Shown here one piece after another: positions 14,901 through 29,900 of a stretch of 64,000 nt of DNA (position 1 is the first letter of the stretch; each line of letters starts with the position of its first letter). This DNA comes from Acanthaster planci (lineage: Eukaryota > Echinodermata > Asteroidea > Valvatida > Acanthasteridae). A program made the translations under genes and the position numbers. Where the stretch lies: contig NW_019091404.1 of NCBI RefSeq assembly GCF_001949145.1, forward strand, positions 839,047 through 903,046, read 5' to 3'. Below the pieces are notes generated by a model, which had not been told where the DNA came from, searched no databases, and saw nothing but the letters and a program-made list of their open reading frames with translations.

Positions 14901-17900
14901 CTACATGCGCGTATGTTATTCAGTAAACTATTAAAACATAAATATCATCTCTTCCAATTAAATATACTTTTTCTTAAAAGCGCGTCTGCACTATTTTGGA
15001 TCTGCATGCATTTAAACTTTCCTTTATGGAGGAGGATTTCCTTATGGTCCAACTGACTACTTCGCAGGGTATTTCCACTTCAATCTGACATTTCACTCTT
15101 CATGTTTTCATCACCAGTAAGGTACCTTAGCCACTGGAGAAGAATGCTACTCCTGCCTTTAAAGCAGGTTGAAATTGGAAAAAAAAAAACTTTCCCGTCC
15201 TCACCACAAAAAAATTTCCCCCAGAGGCATACTGCATTGCTCCATATTGCTTTCACACAATTGGCGGTATGTGCAATGCAACCAACCCTGCCAGGAACAC
15301 CAGGAAAAGAAAAAACCTGCCATGCAGAATTCGTGGCCAAAACAAATTGGTCTCTGGCTGTCCTCTGGCAACTGGCATTTCAACAGAGGCCAGCCCATTT
15401 CCCCAGTGTCTGCCATGTGCAAATAAGCCAAGCAGCGCTGCCTTGCCTGCCTGTCTGCCTGCTGTAACTCACACCAGCGAGCTCATTACCGATGCAGCCA
15501 GACTCCTCCATTCTTCCTCAAGGCCACTGATGGGGACAGGAGGTGAGGTCGCAAGCTGGATGCCACAGCGCGCATCAAAATATTATAATCAGAACCCTCT
15601 GCTATGCTGACAGGTCGCCTGGCTGGCAGGATTCGGCTGGTTGGCTGCGCAGCCATGACCAACCAACCGCAATCATCATCATCCCGCCTATAAATAATGC
15701 ACCCCTTTAGTGTGTAAGGGTCAATATGTCATAACACCATGCAGGGGAACACTGTGCTAACCTTCCATACAGTTCCTGGTGTAGACCACTGCACAAAGGG
15801 AGGCTTATATAATTTCAGGTTGTGCAAACCTTGAGGGGACTGTGTATTAAGCCAGGTCTACACCAGGTTACCCCTTAACAAGAAAACAGTTCCAGGGGCA
15901 TTTTGGGCTTTTAGGGTGATCCCCAGCAAAAGGAAGAGCAACAGTCAAGGAAAGAAGTAATGAAATCCAGCATATAAGGCCGATTGAAATTAATTCCTTG
16001 TTTATCATCACTTAAAGTAATTTTTTTTGGGCCAGGAGGACCTTTAACATTTGATATTTCAAGTTCGTATTTTCCAGACTTTTCAGATAGTTTAAAAATA
16101 CCTTTCTTGTACAGAATTTTAATACTCGAGTGTTCCAGAAGAGCATGATCAGATCAACTGGTCATGGTTAAGGGCAGGACTAGAGAATTAAAAAAAAACC
16201 AGACCAAAAGTAACATTCAATACACATTATGCTGACCATACATTTAACCTTTTTCTGTTTTACAACTTACCAAACATTGTGTGATAACAATATCTTACCG
16301 ATTTGTACATATATGGCCAAACATTTTTCTGGAAACCAAAATAAATATCCAAATTAACATAATAATATTAACACAGCATACGTCACAAAAACGTGTTTAT
16401 ATTTTCCCAGTTTTCCAAGTTAGCTGAAACAAGTGTACATGTACACGCAAGCAACATTAATGTGCTGTAGATAAACAACACATCAGAGCTTGTGTATTAA
16501 AGTACAAGTCAAACCTAATCTTATTTTTTTCTCCCTTTAAATTAGATTGTCCAGATTGTAAAATCTCATCAAGTTCTCATTTGAGACAATTGCTCTTCCC
16601 AGCATCTCTTAATCCAGTGGAATTACAGCACTGACTTGGTGGCATTTCCCTCTTATTTACCATTCTCAGCTTGGCTGGCTTAATTTGTTTTTCCTGGGAC
16701 GGGGACCCCAAACATTGCAATGACGCAGGTTTCTTTCTCTGTGTCCTCAAATTTCCTGCCCTTTAATCTGAAGCCTGACAGTATGAACCTCCGAGTGAGG
16801 AAGCAGCCCCATGAATAAAGGGTTTTTAAAAACTGCAGCCATTACACACACACACACACTGTCAAAAGAAAAAAACAGGTTTGCCTTGAAAACACATTAG
16901 GAAGGAAGACTGGTTGAAAAGTCTGGTAATACTTGAAATCCCCACTTAATCCCTGGTCTGAATTACTGGCTTAGGTCAGGTTATTGTTATGCAAATTGTG
17001 TGGATGCTGCAGTAGTAACCACAAAGTTGTCAACAGGGTAATGAGGTCACCTTCAGGGATGGACTCAACAACTCTAAAAATCCCTCAGATCAATGTGGAC
17101 AGGACTGGTCGATTCAGACAAGAGGGGAGGCACAGTAAACTGAGAGGGGCATTTTGGGAGAAAAAAACACAAGCCCCCCCCCATGGGCGTGTTGGGGAGG
17201 AACTAAAAAAACAACAACACAGGTCTTGAGAGTATTCTCAGGCATTGGGCTAGTGAATATCTACAAACCTACATTTGTAAATGACTCTCCCTGATGGTCT
17301 GTGGACACAGGCCACAAAGGCAATTCAATTTCCAAATTTTGTACAGCCTTGGATTTGTCAACAATGTCAATGGAATTATCTAGCAATTATGTAAGAACTT
17401 GTTATGTCCTAACAAACAATACTACAAGTAGGCAAAACTCAACATCCTTGATGTATTAGGAAATGCTAAAAGTTGGTATACTTTTTGTCATGCCCATTTT
17501 CAAGACTACACAATTAGACCACTGGGACCCTGGTCCAGGATAACAGCAAGATGAGATAGAGAGCAAATCAACTTTCACCAGATGAAGCTTGGAGCACCAC
17601 TGCAATACTGTGTGAAGTGTCAACCTGGCATGTCATCCACATTGAATTCCTTTTTTGTTTTTCCTATTATCAAATTTGCCTTAGCTTAGGCAACCTGGCC
17701 TCAAAAGCACAAGGTGAAGAGTTATGACAGCTGTACACTTTCGGGACTCATTCCTCTCCATACAGTAATCCTGCGACATGTTTCAAGCACCAAGCCAACA
17801 CTCTATTGGAAACTGCTCCTTTTTTAAAGAATGTTTCCTGTCAGGATCGGGCGGTTGTGTTTCAGGCACTGCAGGGCACTCAAACAGCGGTTACACGTAT

Positions 17901-20900
17901 ATAAGTACATTGCATTAAAAAGCAGGCTTCCACAGACTGGCACTGGATGCCAAGAGCTTGGCAGACATCTTCATGTTGAGCTTTGTGACTTTCCCACCTA
18001 GTCTTCAATGTAGATCTAAACCCCTTAAAAAGAAGACGAAGTACCTGTCAACTAACCTATTTTAAGAACAAACCAACATGCACATGCATTCCTACGGTTA
18101 AAGACAGAATCGTCCCGGCGCACCAGTGAGAGTGAACAAATAAGCACATCCTTGAATCATACATATGAGTCACTCGTTTCAAACAGCGATGTCTGCAGTG
18201 TACATGTACGCGTACATAGTACACACACGCAGGTACTTGCTTCAAACTTGTGCAAGTTGTGTTGCCAATACAATACCTTTGTGATTTTCATTAAAATGTA
18301 CACAAAATTTTACATGTACACAGGTACACGTACCTGTACAAACGGCGCTTTCACAGAACCTCAACACCTTGTTAATACCGACTCAGTTCCAAATAAGGAG
18401 GTACCAATAATGACAGGTGGTGCACAATGATGTCCATGTACATAACCCTAACCCTCCTCAATCCTTCACCTGTTGGAGGACTGAGGAGTGTTAGGGATAA
18501 GCAGCAGTACAAGCATATGAGACAGGAAAAAGAATGGGACTTGTTGGAGCAAAAACTCCTCTGCATTAGACAAACATCACAGTCAGTACACCTTGCTGTG
18601 AATCCAACGACAGACTTTCCTGTTCCTTGTGGGAAAAAACTGTGGATCCAGAACGCCAGCATGATTAATCACTACAATTTCCAGACTGCATTCCATCCAG
18701 CACGAGACGAAAACCCCTAAGAAAAAAAAAAGGGGGATCTGGGATACGAAGGGATAGAGAGGGTCAAGAACACGCCTCAGACTTTTGAACCTGGTACCTG
18801 GTTCGCCTTATCTGGAGAAGATCGGGCAGAGGCCGGGTTCACGCAGTCTGTGAAAAATCTTTGTCGTGGTAAACAGATGGATCTGTAGCTAGCTGTGCAT
18901 GTACATGAACCCAATCCACAGACTGGGCACTCTTGTATAAACCGTGCCAGGAGCTGGCGCGGCATTTTAATCCGGTGCACAGCATTAAAAAAAATGCAGT
19001 CCCACCAACGTGCCATGTTTTGCCGAGTTTTTCCTGACAGCTGGAAGTGGTGAGGGAAGGCCACCAACCTGCCGTATTCCAGGCACACACGGTGGCAAGC
19101 TGACAGCGTGACATAAGACCCTGCTGTCCGTCGTGTTGTAGGTGTGCTTACATGTAGCTCGTCAAACAACTCAACTCAGTCTGGGGTGCAGATCGAGACT
19201 GGACTGCAAAATCATTTTCTTTCCTTCAACACATTCAACCAATATTCGTAATTCAAATTACCGGTACATTTGCATTGATGCATGTCCTCTGTCTTCCTGC
19301 TGAAGCCCTGACAACAAGTAGGAATTCTGGTTCCAGCCATATTTCAATCTAAATTGCGAATGATTTTCACTCTAAATCATCTTGTCCCTAGTTTCACTCT
19401 TTCGAATTTAGAGAGTGTGATATCATGAATAATAATAAAAAAAAAAACCACCAAAGATCCGAGATCTCATTTCCATGTCATTCTCTATTTAACCCCTTCC
19501 CGAAACACGAATTGATCATTTCAAGTATGGGCGGGGGGGGGGAGAAATCAGTCAGCTGACACCCGCATTTTGTTACACCCCACCAAGGAACATGTACATG
19601 TATGCACAACTCCCCTCTCCCCCTTCCATAATGCCTCTACCTCCTATTTTTCAGATAACGCCCTGCTGTACTATTGAGCTTCCGGACACCACACTTTGGG
19701 ACTTAAATGGGTGATGCATTAGCACTAATGATTTAATGGAAGTCCCCGTTTTCTTTTTTTTGGAGGGGGGGGAGGTGGCTCTTAAAAGCTAAAAGCTCCA
19801 GAAAGTCAACCAAGCGAGCCCTGTCCATCCCTACAGAGTCCACATTAAAACCTGTCACGTGAGTTGGACCAGACTGCAGGCACCCTGCTATTTACAGTTC
19901 CCCCTAGCTAATTCCGGCCTGAATTTCTCCACTCCGGTTTATTTACAATGCCATCAAACCCGTTTATGATGTGCTCAGGATTGTTTAATCGGGGACATAT
20001 TGTGGTTGGATTACAGGGTGGGTTCTAAGAGTTCAAGTCTTGGTCCTGTGGGCTTGTGGTCCTGTGACAAGCCCACGGCAGTATCCTATTCTTGTACATG
20101 TATATAGGGCAGGCAACGCATTGTACATGAGTCAGGTCAGACAAAACTTTCTTTGTTGCTCCTAATTCACTGTCAAAGAAACATCCTAGGAGGAGGGGTA
20201 TGAACATATCAACACCCAGAATCATATCTGTGGTTAGGAATATGGGCCATTTTGTGGCTGCCTTAGACCCGTGTTAAACTTTTTTTGGCTCAACCACCCT
20301 GTAGTTTCCTTCTTTTGTTATTTAGCCTTGTGGTTGCATTGATGTTAGAGACATTCTCCTGATATATTCACAGTAATTTCACTGGTTTTCGTCAGCTTTG
20401 GAATGACACCTGAATGGTTTCCGTTCAATGGAACTAAATCCCTGCAACATAACTTCAACTACATGTGTGGTCTTGCAGACAACAGCGAATGCGCAAGGGG
20501 GTTTTCATGGCATGAGCACTGCATCTATTAAATTCATAACGGATACAAGAAATACAACAGACACTAAAGTGTCAAATGTTTTAATCTCAAACATCCATGT
20601 GTGTCCATTTTCATTTCCAAGCCACTCTGAATCCAGCAGATTTGCAGTAACTACAAAAAAAATCCAACCACATGTATCTACAGGCTGGGAACTGAAATCT
20701 AGCACAGCAATCTACAGGGAGGAAAACCTGTCAATAGATGGAGCAAATACAACCACGCCCAATGAAATCACAGAAAGCATCATTCATCCTGTGTGCTCTA
20801 AGTGACGGGCTGCATTGCCATGGCACATTGCCCAGTATTTGTCTTCTTCCGGAGTGGGGGGAGGGGGGGGTAGGTACAAGTACATGAAGGGATGGCGGGT

Positions 20901-23900
20901 TGCATATTCCGCTGACGTGATTCGTAGCCTGATGTGCTTGCTCTGTGGGCATGGCCCCGGCCTAGCTTGGCCTGGTCTTGGTCCCTCCATTCTCAAGCCC
21001 TGCATGTCTGTGCACGTGCCTGCCTGCCTGCCAGCATGCGTGCGTGCGTGTGAAACATGCAGCCGGGCAAACAGGGCGCCGGCCTGAAATGTCAGATTCA
21101 TTAAATATTACGCCCGCTGCCTGCATGATTGCAATGCCAAAGGGGGAAGGCTATCATCGGGTTTCAAATTGGATGAGCACACTGTATTTGCAGTTTCCCC
21201 ATAGCTGCATTGGTGCCATTAATGAATGTACATGTATAGGCAAGCTGTATGGAAGGCAAGAGTTAACCTCACAAGTATGTATACAGTACCTAAAAATGTC
21301 AACCTGCTGAAGTTGTTTGAAATAACATTTAAAAGGCATCCAGTTTTCTGCATGGCTATCATATCATTTCATGTCAAACTGAAAAGCGGGCCATCAAGTT
21401 TCAAATCCTCTTATGCAAAGATGCATTCTTGACAGAGTTGTCCTGTCAGTCAAAATAAATCAAATGACCCGTGTGCCTGGGTACTGTGGCAGATTAACCG
21501 GAACGCATTTTTCGCTGCCTGCGACTGTTGCAGCAGCAGGAGGATTAATTAATGTATTTGGCAATTTTACCCTGGGCTGCATTTTATAACAGCCGTCTAG
21601 CACCTTGACTTTGAATATGAATCACTGCTATTTTCTCTTTTTCACAGGATGTAAGCCCGTGTCTTCAAATTCAAAATGGAAACACATTTTGGAGTTAAGA
21701 TGTAATTACCGCACAGTTGTAATTAGTGCACAGTTAGTCCAAATGAAACATTATATTCGGCAGTCTTCAATCCCCCAAATGGAGTTGTTACAATGCACCG
21801 TGAAGGGATGATAAAACCAAACTGCCAGTCATATTACCAACCCTACCTGACATAAATGTAACAGTAAACAAACATCCCCGTCCAGGGCCTCCCAATCCAT
21901 CCATCCACCCATCCATCCATCCACCCGAGCCTATTATTAGATTAATCCTCCCACACAGGCAAACACAATCCCCCATCAATAATCGACCAGGAACAGCTCG
22001 GTGGCGCACAGTGTACTGTGCCAGCCAGCAGTACAGGCCGAGCCATTCCCAAGCCAGGAGCTTGCCATGGCTGGCAAAGTGCACACCAATCCCCCTGCGG
22101 GCAAGGGGCTGCTCTCTTCTCTTCTCTTTTTTTTTTTTGGGAGGGGGGGTTCTTTTTTTACTCCCCTAACCAGACCCCTTCAATTTCTCTTCGGTGTTCC
22201 ACCTGGAAAAGGTCAAGCCTCGGTTATAGGACAATTGACGCCAGCCCCACAAGCTGGCGGGCCAAAGCGGATGGGGTAGGAGGAAGGGGCGAGGGAAGCA
22301 ACATGAGGCATCACCGTGCAAGTGGTATATTAGTGGGACTGCCGCAGAGAGCTTGGGAAACACTTTTAAAGGAACTCATCTTGCCAAAGAGATGTTGAAT
22401 GAAAGTGGTAAGCCTTGAGTGTGAAGAGGAACATGCACATCTCAAACACGTTTTCACATACAGTACATGTACCAATTCACACCTCCTCATTTACAAATTT
22501 GAAAGTTTGGAGTAGAAATCTCGGAGGTTATTTGGGGATGTTATCTTGGGGGATCTCTAAGATTCTACAGTGTGACATACGCATACAGGGTACTGTTTTT
22601 TTTTTAAATAAATAAATGGTCTTTTCTGTATCGCTGACTTTCATCTCATGTTTCACAATGTCACAGAGTAACCCTTCTCCAAAGTACATGTACCTTCGAC
22701 TCAAGAACAGCTTCACTGGTTGGATGCACTACTAAGCAAAGTCACTTGTTATTAAAGTTCTGATGGCACCCACAATAGCAGCGATCAGCCACTCATCTGG
22801 ACATGCCCCTTAAAAGGACCCATCACCAGAGATTGGAATCTACTCAGTCCTGGTCTGATCCAATCTGGCAGAGAGGATAATTAAAAAAAGGACTATGGTC
22901 CAAGGCTGGCTGAAAGAGCCAAATTGATTCGGAAGGCATACGGTGAGAGGGGGGGAGAGCTACATGTGCACTAGGCATACATCCAACTGCAGAACCAGTC
23001 AAGCCAAGGAGCAGCAGGCAGACATGACTTGATGGTAATTCAACACAACGTGTCACGTAATACGTTGCGAACTTTCAGAGGGGTTACGGGTGTGTAATTA
23101 CACAAGTCACCGCACGGCAAGTGGACATCTGCGCACACACACGCTTGAAAAAATATCACCCTAGTTCAACGACACTGCACACCGGCCATTTTTGCAGATG
23201 ATCAGCAACAACTACCCTTCCCACTTCGAATTCCCTAACCTCCGTGAACTATGATTTATAAATGTCACAAATCCAGTCATCAGACAAGCAAATTTGCGGT
23301 GACAGGACCATCACATGTCATACATGTACATGAGTGAAGGCAGAGCTTAGAGTCATGTCATTTGATTTTAACATGTCCAGTCTGCCAAATGATGTGGAAG
23401 CTATCAACTCAAGATAAAATTGAGGAAAATCTGTAGTTTCAGAAAGCAGCCCTTGAACATACAACAGAGGAGTTATCAAGGGTAACAATTTACTGTTGTT
23501 GATAAGGCAGATTTTCTATAACTGATATATGTATTTCAGAAAGCTGGAATGAAATAACTATCCGGTACATGCACTTTCATGTTGTAATCTTACAAACAGT
23601 AAACAAAATATTTTCATTCCTCGTGACTGTGTGGAACCAGAGGAACCCCTGACAAACGGCCAATGACAAGAATTCACAACAAACAAACATGACTCAATTC
23701 CACACTACTTTTCTAAGTTGATCCCTGCTGTACACGTGGCACTAGAGACCTTTTTATGTACACACCCCACACACTCCCGGGCACAGGGCTAATGAGAGAT
23801 TCCCGATTACTGCAAATACATCACTGCCCTGCCAGAGACATGCATGTGTGTCCAATCATAGCTGGTCTAATCATGGGAGTCTGTACAAGTCCAAATTTAG

Positions 23901-26900
23901 AGTCGAGTTGGCACTGTGCCACGCCACACCTGTCACTACCTCACAGATGATAACAGAAGGTGGATGTCATCATTCATTAACGATCCATGTATATGCATCC
24001 ACTTACAAGAATAAATAAATGCACTTTTGTATCTGATTCACAGAACATACATGTAGGGGGGGCCTACATGTACATGTTTGAAATTGTTTTCTAACTTGTG
24101 AGGGATACAAGCAATGCAAATGCATCCGATGAGCAAAAAGTAGGTGATTTTGTCCGACGTACAAGAAAAAATCCACAACCATGTTCAACCACAACAAATC
24201 ATTTTCCACGACTCGGTGTATTTTGCAACGGCAAAGAACAGTTTCAAAGAAACCTTTGAAACTTTTATCTGCTACAGTGATTTGTTTTGCACCAATCCCT
24301 GCAGCCTTGAGGGGCCGATTGAAAAGCAGCCACATGAAAAGCGTTGGGGCGCAGACAGAAAAGCACAAGGTTTGCAGCGTTCCAGTGCTGCTATTGTCCT
24401 TTGGTTTGCTCTGTGTAGGAGAGGAATAACCAGTGCTGGCAAACAATAATAAATCCAGACTGGCTGGGAGAAAAAGAGAGACTCAACTATTCACCACGGA
24501 AACTGTTGTCGTGGGAGGTTGCACTCTGAACAACCCTGAACAGGAAAACAGCCTCGGCTAACTTGTCTACATTCATGTGCCTGCCGCTGATTGTATCCTT
24601 TTCTTGTGGAGTTGGCCAAGTCTGGCTTTAATAACAGCGCAAGGCTGGAGGTCAAGCAACCGGATTGGCTAGCAGGGAGAGTGGAGGGGGGGAGGGAGGG
24701 AAGGAAGGAAGGGCCTTGTGAATGTGGTTAGCAAGTCCGGTGTGACTCATATACCTCCAGCTCTGGTGTGGCTGCCAGCCTTTAGGGACCATCATGGTGG
24801 GTACATTACGAAGCTGAACATGATGATGAAGCTGAGCATGAGCATGAACACAGCAGCTGCTGAACAAGTCTGAACGACTGTACTCCCTGGGAATATCCTT
24901 ATATATGAGGCCTGTGCACACTTCACTGCTTAGTATACATGTACATGTACATGTATGTATTAGACAGCACTAAGGAATGAGTTTATCACATTTGTGCACA
25001 AAGACGTACAAGCATCAGTAAGGAGTATACAACAATACGAGTACATGAAACACAGTAGCCACAAGCAGCGTGGCATACCATCTTCCTCTATAGACATTAC
25101 ACATGTGCTTTGGTAGATTTGAATTTAAAAGGTGTTAAACTGACACTGTAGTCAGATTTACATGTGCATGTACAGTGTATGTACATGTACACTGTAGGCC
25201 TACCAAGGCTACCCATAGTGAATTGAATTTCTCAAAGTGAGGCAGGCTCACCTGTAGCTTGGCCTGAGCAATTAAAAAAAAAAAAACCAACCTCTTTCTG
25301 CTAACAACTGTTCCCCCGCTCATTTCGGACGGAGCAAAACTGCTTCTTGGTTCTGATCCGTTCCATGCAGGTGATCAGCGCTACAGTGCACCTACCAAGA
25401 GTGTGGTACAACAGGCGTGTGCTTTTACATAGTCAGTGCACCACGGTGGATGCACAGTGCCGCTGATGGTCTTGATGCACTGAATGTACTGTTTCCAATT
25501 CCAGATGGCTCTACCAAAATGGACAGGCCACATTACCCAGTTGGGCTCCTGTGATATAGCATTGTTGGTAAATGTATGTACCTGTGCCAGTACAACGACC
25601 AAGGTGTACACACTGCAAGTTAGTGCCTGGTCGAGTTCAAAGCAGTCATCCGTGCATGGGAATCGAGAGTATTATTGCTTCCCAATATGTGTACCAACCT
25701 GCTGGCGTCCATGTTGCGTATCCATGTACCTTGTAATCAATGCCCACATGTGCTCGCCCGATTTCTAAACCTGCGACCGACCGTCGGCGTCAACCTGGTT
25801 CTTTCCTTTCAGAAGTCCCTCCGAATAACAGGTTTGGTGAATGTGATCGGACTGGAGGCAGGCACAGGGTGGCCAGATCCCATTACACCTGACTAACAAT
25901 GTGGAGTCCTTGAAACGTCTTGAACCGGGCTCTCGGAACCGATTCAACCCATTCACAATGTAACCTCTGCATCCCTTTTAACTCACTAAAAGAAAGGCCT
26001 TCTCAGCAGCAACCCGCTTTTTTTTTCTTATTGGTCTTTGTGCGTAATGAAATCTAGTGCCATCCAGGGTACTGCAGGGCCTGTTTCAAGTTCACTATGG
26101 CGAGGGGGAACAGAAAATTGGCAGTTTCAATGTTCAGCACAAGCCAGCTCAAAATCAATGCTCAGTCCAAACCAAACACTCCATGCAGTGTAAGTTGTTG
26201 GGGGGAGGGGACAATCTCAGATATTCTCAATCCCAGTGCCAACCGCTGGTGTCAACTCAACACAAGCAGACTCCTTAAGCCCCATGGAGTCTAAAAATCT
26301 AGTGCCATCCAAGCTCCTCGGTCAGTATTGCATTTCTGGAACAAATCTCGGCACGCACACGCTCACACTGCGACTTTTCATTTTCCCCTTCAGAATAACA
26401 GCAGTGCCGCATCTCTCATTCCGGATGAATGCATGCATTCAAATGGCTCATCAACCGATCCATTCCCGGCTCTGCTTTTTGCGAAAAATCCACAGAAATG
26501 TAATCATGTATGAGTGAACATGTGCATTGCAAAACAGACTGGTCGGCCTTGTCCAAGAATTGTCTAATGTACAGAGCCACATAAAAAGCACCCGCCACAC
26601 ACAATAAAAAAATTAAAATGTATTCAGCAACAACAGGCGTCCAACCCGAGTCCCAAGCTCCGGTGATTCACACTAGCCACTATGCATCCACTTGAAATGG
26701 TTTAATTTGCATTTTGATGTCAATGGTCCCCCCCCTTCGCAGTTTCTATGCCCAGACTTCAAATTGACATGCCCCACTTGCCGCGTGTTGATGGTGGGTG
26801 AAATGGGCTTGCCCACAGCCATTGTGCGTGTCCATATGAATTGTTCACCTCTGCAGAGGGAGGGCCGTGTGGTGGTATTTGCATGGACATGTGCCTGCGC

Positions 26901-29900
26901 ATTTGAATAATCACAATCAGCTCTCGGCAGCATGTGGCAGAACAATAGGCTTACAGTTTTCCCCCCAATGTTTACGACCTGTCCATACATGTAGCTTACA
27001 AAAACACAAGATACGGCTTGCAAAACAAAAACACACGTTATGTTTCAGTGCAGCAAAAAGGTGTTCCCAGCTCCACACTGCCGACAACAGAATTTAAAGC
27101 TGCTTTGTAAAGTTAGTCCCCCCTTGCAATAGAAGATGAAAAAAATTATGTTGTGCTGTTTCCTATCTGCTGTGGTTAACAATTCACCGCAAATGTAATG
27201 TGCAGTTCTGACTTCTTCCAGATGCCCAATGTTCCATTTATTGGTGATTGGAAATAGTGAACAAATGATACACAGGTGCACAATGCCGAGGATTTTTTCA
27301 CGGGGTTGGAAGGAATTCTGTTGGTGTCTTTGGGAAGGAGGGCACTTCAGGTAACACTCCTGATTCAAAGTTCAGGTCGATAAGAAGAAATTACAGGCCA
27401 TTATCATTCTTCCAACCCTACTCTAATTCAATTCACTAGAGTGCCGATGTCCTATTAGCATTTCTCCTCCCCCCCTCCTTTCTTTTTTTCAAAGAGGAAC
27501 TTGCGGGGATGATGACCTGGAGGCATTCCTCCACAAAGGTCGCCTGGCCCGAAGAGGTCACGGGAGAGATCACAGGGAGCTCTTGGTTTCTGTTTGCACC
27601 AGATGAGCGGCTGCGACAGCTGTCCCTGACAAACAAGATCCCGTAGGGAGAATCCCGCTCCAGGAAAACACCACCAGAATCTATTCTGGGAGGCCGGCCG
27701 CTCCGATGAAACCCAAAATTACAACCCAAATTCCTGGTCTATGACTCCCCTCCCCTTTTTTTTTTTTCCAGGCACATAAGTATCTGTAGTGGCAAAGCAG
27801 CCCTGATTTTGGCATCCCCTCTTGGGATTCTGTCATTTCCTTTGGGAATTTGGCTTGTTGCACACAGAGGGAGGTGGAGATGAACAGCCTCTTCTGAACT
27901 GATCCGGTCATCGGATGCATGCCAACATGGCTTGGAAATTGCGACATGCATGAAAATTATTATCAGCAATATCGGCACACACACACACACACACACACAA
28001 TAAAAGAGCTTAATGTGATGACGTAGGTGAGAAGGCATGACCAACTTTTTTTGTAATCAAGTCGAAATTTCAGTAACTGTGAATCAGGCTTACATGATTT
28101 CCACGGCTTCTTCCCCCCCCCACTCATCACAAACTGGAACATAACAAACAGCGATGCCGGGTTGGCACGACCCTTTAAATCCAGGTATATTTTTCCCCAC
28201 AAACTGTCGTGACTCACAAAGGGTGCACATCCTGTGTTGCAGATCTCCCAATTCTAATAATACCCCGAGATGTACATGTAGGCTGGGGCTCAATGCAGTG
28301 AATAATGCAGCCTCACACGGCAAAGAGACCCCCACAGCTCACGTGTTGTTTATCACGATTGTTACTTCCTTGTTGTGTAATATCCATCCCCATCCGTTAA
28401 CTGAACGCCGTACATCCACACGCAACTACGTGTATCATAAATTACTGTCAACATCGCATGTACATGCACCGACGGGGCTTCAAAAATGGACTAAGAATGT
28501 TTAGTATTCATGCAACTTTCTGGGAGGGACTGAGCTTGGATCAAGCAACTGCTGGATTTCTGCAGAGCGTGAACATGTTGGAATGTTTTCCACTTGAAAA
28601 CTCTGTTTCAGAGGCTACCATGTACACAGGTGTACAACGAGACGTGGAATATTGGTTTACTGACTGGAGAAGGGGAAGTTGCATGTAGGCCTGACATGTA
28701 TCTGTTTCATTACTTTATTTTTACTTCTTAACCCTAACCTCCCCAAACCTTCCCCATTCACACAAAGTTAAACACCCATGTGGGACTTTGTGCACAGAGG
28801 CTGTTGGACTTTGTTTTTCTGAGGTATGCCACACCCGATGAAAAAGCCAGCTGTTATGGGCCTACCAGACCTATCCCCACAGCATTAAACACTTTACTAC
28901 TGTTTAATTCTGTGTGGTTGGGGAAGGTTAGGGTTAGACTGCAGGTACCAGTAGGTGTACTATGATTCCTCAGAATATGACTGATTTCCCCCCCCCCCAA
29001 AAATCAGAGTATTGTTCTGATGAAGGACTGATTCTCAAAACACCCTTTCTCCAAAGGTGTGCTGTGGTCTCCGAGACTCACCCGTCACGACGCGAGTCGT
29101 ACCGCGAGTGCCGGCCGTGGCCCACATCGTAATCCCTGTGCGCTAAAGAATCCTCGGGGAGTAAAGAGTCCGGGTTGTTGTACTCAATGCGCAGTTCACG
29201 ATCTGCAATTTGGATGATTGCCTCGTGTGCCTTGGTGGCACTGTTAATATCCACGAAGTCCACGAATGCCGAGAGACTGCCGTCGTTGTCCCGCTTTCCG
29301 GTAATCTTCACGCTTTCAACGCGGCCATACCTACGGAAAAGTGGAGACAAAAATACACAATTGAAGTCCAAAATAGACACAGAGTCACAAATATATTCAT
29401 AGCTGTAGTGGCAAAACACCAGCCATGCATGATTTGCAAAAAGCCATTGCAGGTTATTGTCTTTGGCAACACTAGTAAAAACAATCTGCTTGAACACCCA
29501 ACTTGAAAAATATACGGCTGTGAAATCTAAAATCAATGCACCGGCACATGAGAATGATTACATGAGATTCAGACAGTTAGAATATTCCCCAAAACAGGCA
29601 GATGCCTGCCCATGCATACTGTCTAACAGGCGACCATGTGTGTGTTTTTTTGTTATCCAAAATGCTCCAGCATGAAAATCTTTATCACTGACCAAAGCAT
29701 GTTAGGTGTGTACACATTTTTGCCCTGTGAATTTTTTTTTTAAGAGCAACCCTCCTGAATCCTTCAAAATCTCCCACTGTTCAATTCCTATTAAATGCCA
29801 TACGTTCTAAAACTGAAATTCTCAAGGGGGAATCATATTTCCAACGTGAAAAAAAAGCATGAAACAGTGGACAATCCAGGTCAAATTTCGTTGGGCTTCC

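Larger units (their letters stand above)
9228..29081 (-). other. SPEN intron 2
   Basis: A 19.9-kb intron with no recognisable coding exon. It holds the (TTTC)n run at 10021-10042, a foldback element at 12026-12338, hairpins at 15775-15867 and 18446-18496, (AC)n at 16844-16859 and 27976-27999, CCAT and GGGA/GGAA tracts, a 17-bp direct repeat pair at 26050/26295 and a foldback at 28729-28937. TACATGTA palindromes recur, for example at 9549, 19590, 24065 and 24934. Confidence 0.8.
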
